DNA of 64,000 bases, taken from the NCBI GenBank assembly GCA_937879965.1, contig CALFMP010000039.1, positions 1 through 64,000 on the forward strand, read 5' to 3'. Source of the DNA: QKMZ01 sp012965515. GTDB lineage: Bacteria; Cyanobacteriota; Vampirovibrionia; Obscuribacterales; Obscuribacteraceae. Made by a program: the position numbers and the translations under genes. Of this stretch, positions 26,125 to 34,542 are shown piece by piece; within the stretch, counting starts at the first letter, position 1; each line of letters opens with the position of its first letter. The notes beneath the pieces are model-generated. The model worked only from the letters and a program-made list of their open reading frames with translations. It was not told the origin of the DNA and did not search any database.

Positions 26125-26790
26125 TTACTCTGAAGCACCACCTTCCTTCACGATCGACGGCTCCGGGCAGGGAACGCAGAACGCTTCCGAGCGGCTGGAC
26201 AAACCTCGCAAAGCTGCATTGGACGCCTGCCCGGAGACGAGAAGCTTGATCTTCTTCAAGCTCTTGATCTTGCCGCGCAGCGACGACTCACCGACGCGAC
26301 AACGCAACACCGCGATTGAACCATTTACGGCAATCGCAGAAAGCTTTGAGCGATCGGGGAAGAAAGGCAGAACGAGGCACTCGGCTTCCAGTCTTTCGGC
26401 TGTTTCCAGCGCGAACTTATAGAGTCCGCACGACATGCTGCTCTTCTGGTCGGTGACTGGTCCCATGCCGACGACGAGAACATGCTTCTTGGCTGAGCTG
26501 CCGACGGCTTCGGTCACATCAACGAGAAGATGCTCGCCGAGTGTCGACGCGAAACCAGCATCTTTGCAGCTCTTGCCGATCAAGCCACCCAGAGCCTTGT
26601 CCCATCGCGAGACCCAGCCCTTCTCTTCGACATCGCTGTAAGTGGAAATAACAAGAAGCTCGCTCACAGAATCCGCCGCGAAGACGGAGTCCGCAAAACG
26701 CGCCAATTCAAAGGTCGGACTATTGATCTCCTCGTCTGCATACACTGGCTTGGCCGTGATGCGAGGATCGGTCGGGCTAATGATTGTCAT
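26125..26790 (-). CDS. Stand-alone M17 leucyl-aminopeptidase N-terminal-like domain
   Basis: The 221-residue protein resembles only the macro-fold N-domain of M17 leucyl aminopeptidases: WDKALGGLIGKSCKDAGF, LGEHLLVDVT and KKHVLVVGMG follow the order seen in PepA, where the same elements lead to the linker helix. The catalytic C-terminal domain with its two metal sites (NTDAEGR and surrounding residues) is absent and no second gene in the window supplies it. AAGGAG lies 6 bases before the ATG. It may act as a regulatory or nucleic-acid-binding protein, as the PepA N-domain does, but that is inference. Confidence 0.6.
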   Translation of the reverse strand: MTIISPTDPRITAKPVYADEEINSPTFELARFADSVFAADSVSELLVISTYSDVEEKGWVSRWDKALGGLIGKSCKDAGFASTLGEHLLVDVTEAVGSSAKKHVLVVGMGPVTDQKSSMSCGLYKFALETAERLEAECLVLPFFPDRSKLSAIAVNGSIAVLRCRVGESSLRGKIKSLKKIKLLVSGQASNAALRGLSSRSEAFCVPCPEPSIVKEGGASE

Positions 26791-27144
26791 GACATTCTCC
26801 TTCGAGAGTTAGTGGTTGTGCAGCAGCGGTTTTTCGACCTTCGGAGATAGCCGTCAACCGTCGCATGCTGTAAGCAGTTAGGAAAGTCGCTGGAATCGTT
26901 GAGAGTTGGATGCTTGCGGTTGAGCCGGGCGATTGCTCCGAATAGAAGATTGAAAACATGCAGATGACCCGACCCTAGTTAGGTGCGACAACATTTTTCA
27001 ATAGCGCAGCAAACCGAGATATCAAGCCGCTTTCCGCTGACTAGTCCGGAAGTATTAGTAGCGAGGCTCGCAACAACAAAGAGGATATGCGAGTATTCAA
27101 TTTTGCTGCTATATGCTTTAGTATTCCGAAGTCAAAGAGAGAAA
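26791..27144. other. Intergenic region, nothing recognised
   Basis: The stretch upstream of the M17-domain gene holds its promoter region and no convincing coding frame. It ends at the terminator of the small membrane protein on its right. Confidence 0.45.
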
Positions 27145-27180
27145 TCCTCGCAAGTGAGCTTTCGCTAACACCTGCGAGGA
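27145..27180 (-). terminator. Intrinsic terminator, minus strand
   Basis: TCCTCGCA (27145-27152) pairs with TGCGAGGA (27173-27180); on the minus strand the stem is followed by TTTCTCTCTTTG. It lies 12 bases past the stop of the gene ending at 27192. Confidence 0.7.
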
Positions 27181-27191
27181 CCCCCTTTAGC

Positions 27192-27458
27192 TTACTTTCG
27201 CTTGAAGAAGCGATAGACTGCGCCGGCGCCAAATCCCATTGCGACCAGCATCATCAGCACGAGTGCCGCGCCGATGCCGTCGAACAAGAAAGCGCTTATG
27301 AACGCAGCCAGGTTGTGATACTCGGGAGTAACGAATCCGAGCCACGGAACGAAGACGTTGGTGGCAAAGGCAAATGCCAATCCCCAGCCGGCGAACATGA
27401 TGCCGAAGCCGGAAAGAATTAGCATAAACCACACCAAAAGGACGTTTCCGAACTTCAT
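27192..27458 (-). CDS. Small membrane protein, 88 aa
   Basis: GGAG lies 6 bases before the ATG at 27458, which is preferred over one 4 codons upstream. Two to three hydrophobic helices (about 5-30, 40-60, 62-82) and a basic end YRFFKRK are seen. It is a monocistronic gene with its own terminator, 134 bases downstream of the MBL gene. No family recognised. Confidence 0.65.
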   Translation of the reverse strand: MKFGNVLLVWFMLILSGFGIMFAGWGLAFAFATNVFVPWLGFVTPEYHNLAAFISAFLFDGIGAALVLMMLVAMGFGAGAVYRFFKRK

Positions 27459-27592
27459 GGTTGACTCCATGCATTTGCAGCGTGCTATAAAACACGCGCG
27501 ATTTCAGAAGCGATTCGCGGTGCGAACGCCGGCAGTGACGCCGACGTTCGACACCTTTGCGTATCGCAATGCGAGACGACGTGTACGCCGTC

Positions 27593-29209
27593 TTAGTCGA
27601 GGATGAACTTGTCCCGCGCCTTGGGCACGGTAACATCCCAGCGCAGGCGGGTTTCAATCGCCTCCTTCAGCCCGTCGAGCGCTTCATCGTCACCGTGGAC
27701 GAGGAAGACCTGCTTGGGCTTGCGCTGGAACTTGCTCATCCAGCCGAGAATGTCGTTGACGTCTCCGTGAGCGGAGTAGTCCGACATGAACTCGATGGTG
27801 GCATATACCTTGACCGGCTCACCGTAGATGCGCACGGTGCGCACGTTCTGGGTGGTCGACTCGATGGTCGTCCCGTTCACGTTGCGCCGCGCGTCCTTGC
27901 CGATCAGCTGGTTGCCCAGCGTGCCGGTGCCCTGATAGCCGACAAACACGACCGTGTTCTGGCGTCCAGACAAACGCGCCTTCAGGTGGTTGACGATGCG
28001 CCCGCCGGCAGCCATGCCGGACGAACCGATGATGATCACCGGCTCGTTCTGCGCCTCATCGAGAGCCTGAGAGTCGGCCCGGTCCATCGTTTCCACCTGC
28101 TTGGACGTGCGGAACGGATCGACGCCTTGAGCGAAGAGCGCCTGCGTTTCCTTGTCCAGCAGCTCCTTGTGCTTGCGGTGCACGTCGGTGGAGCGAATCA
28201 TCATCGGGCTGTCCACAAACACCTTGATGCGCGGAATCATTCCGAGTTCCTGCATCTTGCGGATATCGCTGAGCAAAACCTGCCCACGACCGACCGCAAA
28301 AGCAGGGATGAGGATGACGCCATAGCCGTGCTTGGCGCTCGGCTGATTGGCGCGTTCATACGCTCGGTTGATGATCTCGGCAAGCAGCTCCAGGCGGTCG
28401 CGCTTGGCGTGAACGCGATTACCGTAGGTCGACTCGGACATCACGTAATCGGCGCTCTTCACGGCAGCAACGGACTGCAAGAGCGGCATCTCGGTCTTGC
28501 CGATATTGCCGGTGAAGCAGAAAGTGCGCTTCTTGGCGCCGACGCCGAGTTCCAGCGTGACGACAGCTGCGCCCAGGATGTGTCCGGCTTCCGTGAATCG
28601 CACTGCGATTTCCGGCGCCAGCTCGTAACGCGTGTTGAGCTTCATGCCACGCTTGATGAACGTCAAGCTATGCTTGGCGTCCGCCTGCGTGTAAAGGGGC
28701 TCGCTGCAAATCGCCGCCTTGCTGCGGCTGCGGCGACGCGGCTTTTCGCTGACGGAATGCTTGTCACCGGATGCGGTGGCAGCACTCTGCTTTTCCTTCT
28801 GGCGAGCGGCACGTGCGCAATTCTTGCGCGCAGCCTCTTCCTGAAGGAAGCCGGAGTCGGGCAGCATGATGTCGAGCAGGTCCGCGGTCGCATCGGTCAT
28901 ATAGACCGGACCGCTGAAACCCAGCTTGGTGAGGCGTGGCAAGTAACCAGAGTGGTCGATGTGCGCGTGGCTGATGATGATGAAATCGATATCAGCCGCG
29001 GTCACACCGGAAGGCAGGCGATTTTGGAAATCCGCCTTCTCGTTCTCCACAGTCAATCCGACATCGAGCAGAAACCGGGTGGTGCGCTCTCGAGTGGTGT
29101 GCTCGAAATACATCATGGAGCCGGTTACCTGCTTTGCCGAGCCGAGGATTTGCATGCTGGTGAGAGCCTGACCAGTCTTGGCCAAGCGCTTCAGATCGCG
29201 TTTGTTCAT
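27593..29209 (-). CDS. CPSF-like metallo-beta-lactamase / beta-CASP RNA-processing protein
   Basis: The MBL core has motif 2 as HAHIDH (H81, H83, D85, H86) and motif 3 His210 in TEAGHILGA; the beta-CASP part has IGSSGMAAGGR, FVGYQGTGTLG, DYSAHGD (H481) and LVHGD (H505). This is the layout of bacterial and archaeal CPSF73/YSH1-like ribonucleases. Motif 4, which normally reads SGD with an Asp bridging both metals, is FTGN here (N235), so metal binding or activity may be changed. A charged insertion lies at about 128-170. A paralogue with the same change is at the right edge of the window. The upstream gap of 820 bases carries its promoter. Confidence 0.9.
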   Translation of the reverse strand: MNKRDLKRLAKTGQALTSMQILGSAKQVTGSMMYFEHTTRERTTRFLLDVGLTVENEKADFQNRLPSGVTAADIDFIIISHAHIDHSGYLPRLTKLGFSGPVYMTDATADLLDIMLPDSGFLQEEAARKNCARAARQKEKQSAATASGDKHSVSEKPRRRSRSKAAICSEPLYTQADAKHSLTFIKRGMKLNTRYELAPEIAVRFTEAGHILGAAVVTLELGVGAKKRTFCFTGNIGKTEMPLLQSVAAVKSADYVMSESTYGNRVHAKRDRLELLAEIINRAYERANQPSAKHGYGVILIPAFAVGRGQVLLSDIRKMQELGMIPRIKVFVDSPMMIRSTDVHRKHKELLDKETQALFAQGVDPFRTSKQVETMDRADSQALDEAQNEPVIIIGSSGMAAGGRIVNHLKARLSGRQNTVVFVGYQGTGTLGNQLIGKDARRNVNGTTIESTTQNVRTVRIYGEPVKVYATIEFMSDYSAHGDVNDILGWMSKFQRKPKQVFLVHGDDEALDGLKEAIETRLRWDVTVPKARDKFILD

Positions 29210-30031
29210 TTAGTACTCCACCTGTCTAGCAGATAGTCCGCATGCGGCTTCTCTGCATACTGGTATATGTGCATCACCTCTTTTCTGCATCAAACCGAAA
29301 CTTTCCGAAATGATGCCGACTGGCGTCACATCAGAGAAAAACGTTTGATAAAGCAGAGGAAAAGGCGAAGGGGTGAGGAGCGAATAACACTTGAAGCATA
29401 AAAACTAGAGGCAATAACCTAATCGAGTTGAATAGCCAAGTTCAACTGCATCGAACTACTGGCATCCTCGCCCAACCACACTGACAACCACGGTCGCACA
29501 CATTGGCATCTCGCTCGCACATACTGACATCTGTGCCGGTTGGCGCATTCCCAATACGAACCAGCACACCGTTGTCAGTATGAACCAGCCGCGCAATGCC
29601 TCAAGATCCAAGTTCGCTGGCAAGATCTGGTTGCCAAGCGCATTTGCGATTATCGAGAGCATATCCCTGTGCGCTTTTCGCCGCACTTAACAATGAGCTC
29701 TTTCGCGCTACCTCTCGAAATGTTGTTGTAATCATTGCCCTTGATCACTTAGTTTCAAGCTCTTGCTTTTCTTCTCTGTTTAACAGGTCACCCACTAACC
29801 TTCGCACTTTCCATTCTTTCCGAATGCCTTCCCACTAGCACTCACGGTGCCGGGATGAAAGTCGCTTCAAGTTGGTGAGTCACCCAGAGCAGTTAAGCAC
29901 TTCCCTTCGTCACGGTTATGCCGGTGCCGCTAGCCATTAGCTCCACTGTCACAACCGCGCCTTTTCTCAACCATAGTCGAATTCAAGCTGCGTTCTGAGC
30001 AATCGGAGCGCGCGGTAAAGCGAGGACTAAC
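29210..30031. other. 822-base divergent gap, no gene recognised
   Basis: It separates the MBL gene (minus) and the rhomboid gene (plus). An inverted repeat CATACTGACA/TGTCAGTATG spans 29520-29582, with two copies of GAACCAGC beside it. No tRNA or REP copy is seen. Confidence 0.45.
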
Positions 30032-30778
30032 ATGATTCCTCTCAAAGACAATCTGAAGTGTTTGCTCTTTCCCTGGGCAACCTTCGTGTTTATCGCTCTC
30101 AACTGTATCGCCTATGTCCTGGAACTCTCCGCACTTTCGAACGGCTCAGCGCAGCATTTCATTCAGACGTACCTGATGGTTCCCGGTACGTTCGTGAATG
30201 CGTTCACCAGCGGCGATCCTGCGGCAATTGCGGCAGCGGTTGGGACGATGTTCTCCTCGATGTTCTTGCATGATCCGTCAGGTCCAATGCACCTGCTCGG
30301 CAACATGCTCTATCTCTTCGTCTTCGGTCGTGCTCTCGAAGCGCGTCTGGGACATGCGAAGTTCATCGGGTTCTATCTGATCAGCGGCGTGTTCGCTGCT
30401 CTCGCGCATGTCTGGTCCGACCCGGCCAGCATGGTTCCGACGCTTGGTGCCTCTGGCGCCATCGCCGGCGTGTTGGGCGGCTATCTGCTCCTCTGGCCCA
30501 AAGCCGAAATTACGGGACTCGTCCCCGTGCCCGCGAAGATTCGCGCGTACTGGTACATCCTGTTCTGGATCGGCATGCAGTTTTCGAGCGTTCTTACCGG
30601 TGCCAGCGATGGCGTCGCGTACTGGGCGCATATCGGCGGTTTCATCGCAGGCATGGCCATCGGCCTTGGCGTGCGTCTGATCCAGCCCGTGTCTGAAGTG
30701 TGCTACGTTCCCTCTGACTGCCCCCCGGTCGAGAAGCCGCACAATGAAGACGAAGACGACGCGGAGCAGAACCGCTAA
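30032..30778 (+). CDS. Rhomboid-family intramembrane serine protease
   Basis: Rhomboids cut membrane proteins within or near the lipid bilayer. The 248-residue chain has about six membrane helices, HLLGNM in the second, the catalytic GASGA with Ser141 and the His200 in AHIGG of the last helix, so the Ser-His dyad is complete. The C-terminal 30 residues are acidic and cytoplasmic. It is followed by the tRNA-like hairpin at 30801 and a T-rich run, then by GDPD on the same strand. Substrate unknown. Confidence 0.93.
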   Translation: MIPLKDNLKCLLFPWATFVFIALNCIAYVLELSALSNGSAQHFIQTYLMVPGTFVNAFTSGDPAAIAAAVGTMFSSMFLHDPSGPMHLLGNMLYLFVFGRALEARLGHAKFIGFYLISGVFAALAHVWSDPASMVPTLGASGAIAGVLGGYLLLWPKAEITGLVPVPAKIRAYWYILFWIGMQFSSVLTGASDGVAYWAHIGGFIAGMAIGLGVRLIQPVSEVCYVPSDCPPVEKPHNEDEDDAEQNR

Positions 30779-30800
30779 AGATCAGCATCAAGCACTACTG

Positions 30801-30890
30801 GCTAGTGGCAGGTGGCCGACTCTGGACTGTAAATCCGGATCGGCTGCCTGTCCTAGCTTCTTTTGCACCTTTTTGGCGCTTTTTACTAGC
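30801..30890 (+). terminator. Long hairpin with tRNA-Tyr-like apical loop, likely terminator
   Basis: GCTAG, CAGG, CCGA and TCTGGA on the left pair with TCCGGA, TCGG, CCTG and CTAGC on the right (30801-30857). The apical loop CTGTAAA has GTA at the anticodon position and the surrounding TCTGGA...TCCGGA stem is like an anticodon arm of tRNA-Tyr. There is no T-arm or acceptor stem, so it is not a tRNA gene. T-rich runs follow at 30859-30890. It lies between the rhomboid and GDPD genes and probably acts as a terminator or attenuator. Confidence 0.55.
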
Positions 30891-30924
30891 AGCTTTCCTT
30901 GAACAATGACCCGAGGAAGTCTAG

Positions 30925-31770
30925 ATGTCCATCTTCGATTTGGGCGGACGCTTTGAGCGTCTCGCTGCTATTGGGCGTCCTCTGGTGATTGCTCACAGAG
31001 GCGCCTCCGGTTCACTTCCGGAAAACACGCTTCCAGCCTTTATAAGAGCACTCGAATTGGGCTCGGACATCATCGAGCTCGATTTGAGAATGACCAAAGA
31101 CGGGCATGTCGTGGTCTTCCACGACGCATCTGTCGACCGCACCACCAACGGTCAGGGGCTGGTTGCAGAACTGACTCTGGCGCAAATCAAAGCGCTGGAT
31201 GCCGGTTGTGCCTTCAGCCCAGACGGTGGCAAAACATTCCCGTACAGAGGCAAAGGCATTACCGTGCCAACGCTCGAGGAAGTGCTTACGGCACTGCCTG
31301 AGCAGCTTCTGATGCTGGAACTCAAGGTCGGCACCACCCGCATGGTTCGACAGGTTATAGCCACGCTCAGACGCCTTAGAGCGCTCGAGCGTGTGAGCAT
31401 CGAGCTTTTCTCCATCAAAACCAAGATGGCGAAACTGATGCGCAACCTCGAGCCAAAACTCATCACCGGGCACACTCGCGCCGAATTGGTGAAGTTTGTC
31501 GCCATGGCAAAGCTCGGTCTCAGCTGGCGCTTCCGTCGTCGCGGCTTTTCTATTGAGATGCCGCCGCGTCGCAATCGTTTGGCCGTTTCCACTAAGCGCA
31601 CTCTGAGAGCCGCAGCACGCCGTGGAATTCCAATGTTCGTGTGGACGGTGAACAACGAAAAGGACATGCGACGCTTCCTTGATTGGGGCGCTGCCGGTCT
31701 ATTCACCGACCACCCCGAGGCTCTAAGAAAGCTGGTCGACACCGGTGCCTGGGACAAACAGAAGAGCTGA
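30925..31770 (+). CDS. Glycerophosphodiester phosphodiesterase (GDPD)
   Basis: The enzyme hydrolyses glycerophosphodiesters to glycerol 3-phosphate and an alcohol. The catalytic His-Arg pair is in IAHRGASG, the metal ligands in ENTLPAF and EIDLR-like IIELDLRMTKDG, and the second His in VFHDASVDRTT; the motif order is complete. No signal peptide is seen, so it is cytoplasmic. The 281-residue length is normal for the UgpQ group. A loop inserted near residue 200 (RFRRRGFSIEMPPRRNR) is basic. A terminator follows directly. It may share a transcript with the rhomboid gene if the hairpin between them is leaky. Confidence 0.94.
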   Translation: MSIFDLGGRFERLAAIGRPLVIAHRGASGSLPENTLPAFIRALELGSDIIELDLRMTKDGHVVVFHDASVDRTTNGQGLVAELTLAQIKALDAGCAFSPDGGKTFPYRGKGITVPTLEEVLTALPEQLLMLELKVGTTRMVRQVIATLRRLRALERVSIELFSIKTKMAKLMRNLEPKLITGHTRAELVKFVAMAKLGLSWRFRRRGFSIEMPPRRNRLAVSTKRTLRAAARRGIPMFVWTVNNEKDMRRFLDWGAAGLFTDHPEALRKLVDTGAWDKQKS

Positions 31771-31816
31771 AAGCCGCTTCGGCAGCCATGTCGCAAACGG
31801 TTTTCAGCCTCTTTTG
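31766..31816 (+). terminator. Terminator after the GDPD gene
   Basis: GCTGAAAGCCG (31766-31776) overlaps the stop codon and pairs with CGGTTTTCAGC (31798-31808) with one bulge; CTCTTTTGTTT follows. Confidence 0.65.
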
Positions 31817-31911
31817 TTTAATGACTATTTTTACTATTTGTCTTAGTACAACATCGTGCAAGATTTATGCCCTCAGTAAACCCTGATGCTTTGTGTTCCT
31901 CGGGTAACTCG

Positions 31912-33342
31912 CTAGTATCGGCCCTGGCTGTTTCTATAAAGTTTCGGATTGACATTTACTTCGCGGCCAAAGCCATTGTGAGGTGCAGTTCCCCAGGCGT
32001 TACCTGTCGGACGTGGCTTGTTAAGGACGTTTCGACTAACTCCCCACGTAGCGCTCTTCTGTTTCACGTGTCTCAGCAAAGCCCACCGCACGCGACCAAT
32101 TGTCCCGTCCGGAAGGTTTTCCATTTGCAGGAGCCAAGTGTCGTTGTTATCAACATCGATCGCGCAAACCTTTTCGTTGTCGGTCGCCAGCAAAACTCGC
32201 CGCAAACCGTTTACCATCGGAAGGTTAACGGGAACTTCTTTGGTCTGTCCATTCACCTTTATGTTTACCACCGGCGACTTTGCCCCGAACTCAAACGCAG
32301 CAGGTTCACCTTTGACCAAAAGCGGCTGCCAGCGCCCCGTTGCATTGCCGACATTAGTACCTAATTCCGCTGTCTCTAGACACGTCATTTCAGCGAAACA
32401 ATCATGAATTGTGCTTGAAGTCGCCTCTTTATCGCAGCGCAGTAAAACCGGATCCGAATCATCGGTTGCGACTCGTGAATAAAAAGTGATGTTTTGGTCG
32501 ACGACTCGCGCTTGATGCAAGTTAGTATGCGCATGCATTTTTGCAAGATCCATTCTCGCCTTTCCACTCAGCAAATCTCCAACCTGTTTCTGAGCCGCTA
32601 GCTTGTATGGGTTGCTGGGATCATGCTTATCGAACAAAGCGATTGCCGATTTGAGAAGAGCCCGCGACTGGTCAAATTTCCCCTGCATCATCAAACACTT
32701 TGCTTCGAAAAAATTGCATTCGGCTCGATATTTTTCATAGCCGTCGTCGAGTTTGGCAGCAGCCGCTCTAAACAACGTTTCCGCCTCAGCGTAATGGCGT
32801 TTATCGAGCGCCGCCATGCCTTGCTTGTAGCCTTCAAATTCGTTCAATCTAAAGTCTACATGCTCGGTTTTTCCCTGCAACAAGAAGCGTTTGCCAGAAG
32901 AAGGAGTAACAGACGAAGCGTCCGAAGCCGGTTCTGAAGACGCTGACTCGGTGGTGGGCGCAGTTGGCGTAGTCTCCGGCGGTGCTGATTCGCTTGCTGC
33001 CGGTGCGGAATTAGCCACCGAAGAACTCGCCTCTGGCACCGTGTCCGAATTCTCTTGCGCAGACGATTTCTTGCTCGCCTTTCGCTTCTTGCTCGTTTTT
33101 GGAGCGGCTTGTTCTGCAGGCGCTTCAGGAGCCGCAGCGGGACTGGGCGCGGAGCTAGCCGGAGGTGTCGGGTCGGGGATGACAAACGGAACGCGCTTGG
33201 GCAGTTCAAACGGCAAACCGCTTTCGTTCGCACCAGCGGTTTGAAAACTAAGAGCGATAGAAAGCGAAAAAACGCCAAAAACCAACCGGCTGCTGACCGG
33301 CTGACAGTTCGGAGTCTTTCGATGTTTTCGCAAACTATACAT
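31912..33342 (-). CDS. Exported TPR-like protein with disordered Pro/Ala/Ser region, 476 aa
   Basis: A signal peptide occupies residues 1-38 (RLVFGVFSLSIALSFQTAGA). Residues 40-155 are low-complexity Pro/Ala/Ser/Glu with a KKRKASKKS basic patch. From about 165 a TPR-like helical segment follows (YKQGMAALDKRHYAEAETLF, RAECNFFEAKCLMMQGKFDQS), then a beta-rich domain to the end. GAAGAG lies 3-8 bases before the ATG. It is probably in the periplasm or outside the cell. It precedes the small-membrane-protein operon on the same strand in reading order after a terminator. No specific function can be given. Confidence 0.75.
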   Translation of the reverse strand: MYSLRKHRKTPNCQPVSSRLVFGVFSLSIALSFQTAGANESGLPFELPKRVPFVIPDPTPPASSAPSPAAAPEAPAEQAAPKTSKKRKASKKSSAQENSDTVPEASSSVANSAPAASESAPPETTPTAPTTESASSEPASDASSVTPSSGKRFLLQGKTEHVDFRLNEFEGYKQGMAALDKRHYAEAETLFRAAAAKLDDGYEKYRAECNFFEAKCLMMQGKFDQSRALLKSAIALFDKHDPSNPYKLAAQKQVGDLLSGKARMDLAKMHAHTNLHQARVVDQNITFYSRVATDDSDPVLLRCDKEATSSTIHDCFAEMTCLETAELGTNVGNATGRWQPLLVKGEPAAFEFGAKSPVVNIKVNGQTKEVPVNLPMVNGLRRVLLATDNEKVCAIDVDNNDTWLLQMENLPDGTIGRVRWALLRHVKQKSATWGVSRNVLNKPRPTGNAWGTAPHNGFGREVNVNPKLYRNSQGRY

Positions 33343-33421
33343 TTCTCTTCAATTATGCCCAGTCTAGCCATTCTTTCGCAAAAATGCTGGCGTTTTTTTG
33401 AGTTTTTCAAACAGAGAAGAA

Positions 33422-33453
33422 GGCGGAGCGAGCATATGACTGCTCCCTCCGCC
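33422..33453 (-). terminator. Terminator of the small-membrane-protein operon
   Basis: GGCGGAG (33422-33428) pairs with CTCCGCC (33447-33453). On the minus strand it is followed by TTCTTCTCTGTTTG. It lies 14 bases past the stop of the 50-residue gene. Confidence 0.6.
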
Positions 33454-33467
33454 CACCGCCTTTCCGC

Positions 33468-33620
33468 TTACCGACCGCTGCGCCGCTTGTCGAACCAATC
33501 GATGATGCTGAAGATAATCCAGTTGATCAAAGCGATGAAGCCAACACCAAGCCAGAAACTGCCGAACAGGATGACGACCAAAGCAATGATCGCCATCAAG
33601 ATTGAAAACAAGGTTTCCAT
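33468..33620 (-). CDS. Very small membrane protein, 50 aa
   Basis: A 50-codon gene starts with ATG immediately after the TAG of the gene before it (33621), with AAAGGA 7 bases upstream inside that gene. It encodes one long or two short hydrophobic helices (METLFSILMAIIALVVIL, then GVGFIALINWIIF) and ends DWFDKRRSGR, a basic cytoplasmic tail. A Ribosome-site spacing and a terminator just after the stop support it as real. It is the last of three small membrane-protein genes. Function unknown. Confidence 0.7.
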   Translation of the reverse strand: METLFSILMAIIALVVILFGSFWLGVGFIALINWIIFSIIDWFDKRRSGR

Positions 33621-33938
33621 CTAGGTTTCCTTTCCGATTGTTGCACTTGTCCACGGACTGGTGAGAGCACGGATCGCGGACCACAGGGCCGGCCCGAAGC
33701 AGACCAGATACCCCAGGAAGGCGGTCCAGCTCAGCAGATTGAACAGCACGAGCAAGAGGAACACACAAGCGGACCCGAGGACAACCGCAATGAACATCAT
33801 GCTTTTGCTCCAGATCTTAAGTATTTCGCGCTCGCCAGAATATATGCACAGGAGTGCGCATAGTCCGACTCCAGCGGACACGAAAAGAAGGGTGGGCAGG
33901 AGGTTCACGTAGATGTGAGGGGCAATTGCCAGTCCCAT
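33621..33938 (-). CDS. Small membrane protein, 105 aa
   Basis: Three hydrophobic helices (about 8-30, 44-66, 68-90) are separated by short loops, and the C-terminal 20 residues are polar. It lies 5 bases after the upstream gene and directly abuts the 50-residue gene, so the three are translated from one message. The ATG is preceded by AAGGAGTAAG within the upstream gene end. No family recognised. Confidence 0.7.
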   Translation of the reverse strand: MGLAIAPHIYVNLLPTLLFVSAGVGLCALLCIYSGEREILKIWSKSMMFIAVVLGSACVFLLLVLFNLLSWTAFLGYLVCFGPALWSAIRALTSPWTSATIGKET

Positions 33939-33943
33939 CTCAC

Positions 33944-34282
33944 TTACTCCTTATTGCCGTTTTTTAACAGCCAATTGAAGAAGCGCCGCAGCAACCGTAT
34001 GGCTAAATAGAAGACCCGATACATGCCATACGTGCAAGGCGAAAAGCATAGTCCGCAGAACGCGTACCACTGAATTTCGCGAGCGGTAAGTCCATTGACG
34101 TTGCCGACAATGATCGCGCAGATTCCAATCAAAATGCCCATGAAAGCAAAAACGCCGATCCAATCTTTGGTTTCATCCGTTTCATCCAGGACAATGCAAA
34201 GGATGCCAAAGGCCGACAGCGCAAGCGTCGCCAACATTGCAGACACGCTGCCGTTGGCCATATCCACAATCAAGGTGATCAT
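33944..34282 (-). CDS. Small membrane protein, 112 aa
   Basis: First gene of a three-gene operon. Two hydrophobic hairpins (about 12-32 and 42-62, then 70-90) and a basic end RRFFNWLLKNGNKE are visible. AAAGGA lies 5 bases before the ATG. The protein, like its two partners, is all membrane with little soluble part, suggesting a small complex in the inner membrane. No family recognised. Confidence 0.7.
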   Translation of the reverse strand: MITLIVDMANGSVSAMLATLALSAFGILCIVLDETDETKDWIGVFAFMGILIGICAIIVGNVNGLTAREIQWYAFCGLCFSPCTYGMYRVFYLAIRLLRRFFNWLLKNGNKE

Positions 34283-34542
34283 GAAAGTCCTTTCTCAGGT
34301 TGTGTAAAAGCCAAACCGATGCCCGACGGTTCGGTCTCGATGGTTCGCCACAGCGATCAAAATTTTGCACTGCTCATTTCAGTTAAAGGAGCCTAGAGGC
34401 GGGCATTACCTATCTAAATCGCGTGGTTGTTAGACTTCAACCTGGCATTACAGGCGGCATCAAAACCAGCAGAAATATCAGAAAAACAGCAAACAGATGA
34501 AATGTCTTCTTCATCCAATTACCAGTGCTAAAAAAAGTGCAA

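Noticed and set aside
27557..29236. 559-codon plus-strand frame opposite the MBL nuclease
   Set aside because: The MBL and beta-CASP motifs on the minus strand are decisive, and the frame overlaps almost exactly.
30801..30857. tRNA-Tyr gene call
   Set aside because: There is an anticodon-like arm only. The acceptor stem, the T-arm with GTTC and the CCA end are missing, and the whole is a single long hairpin.
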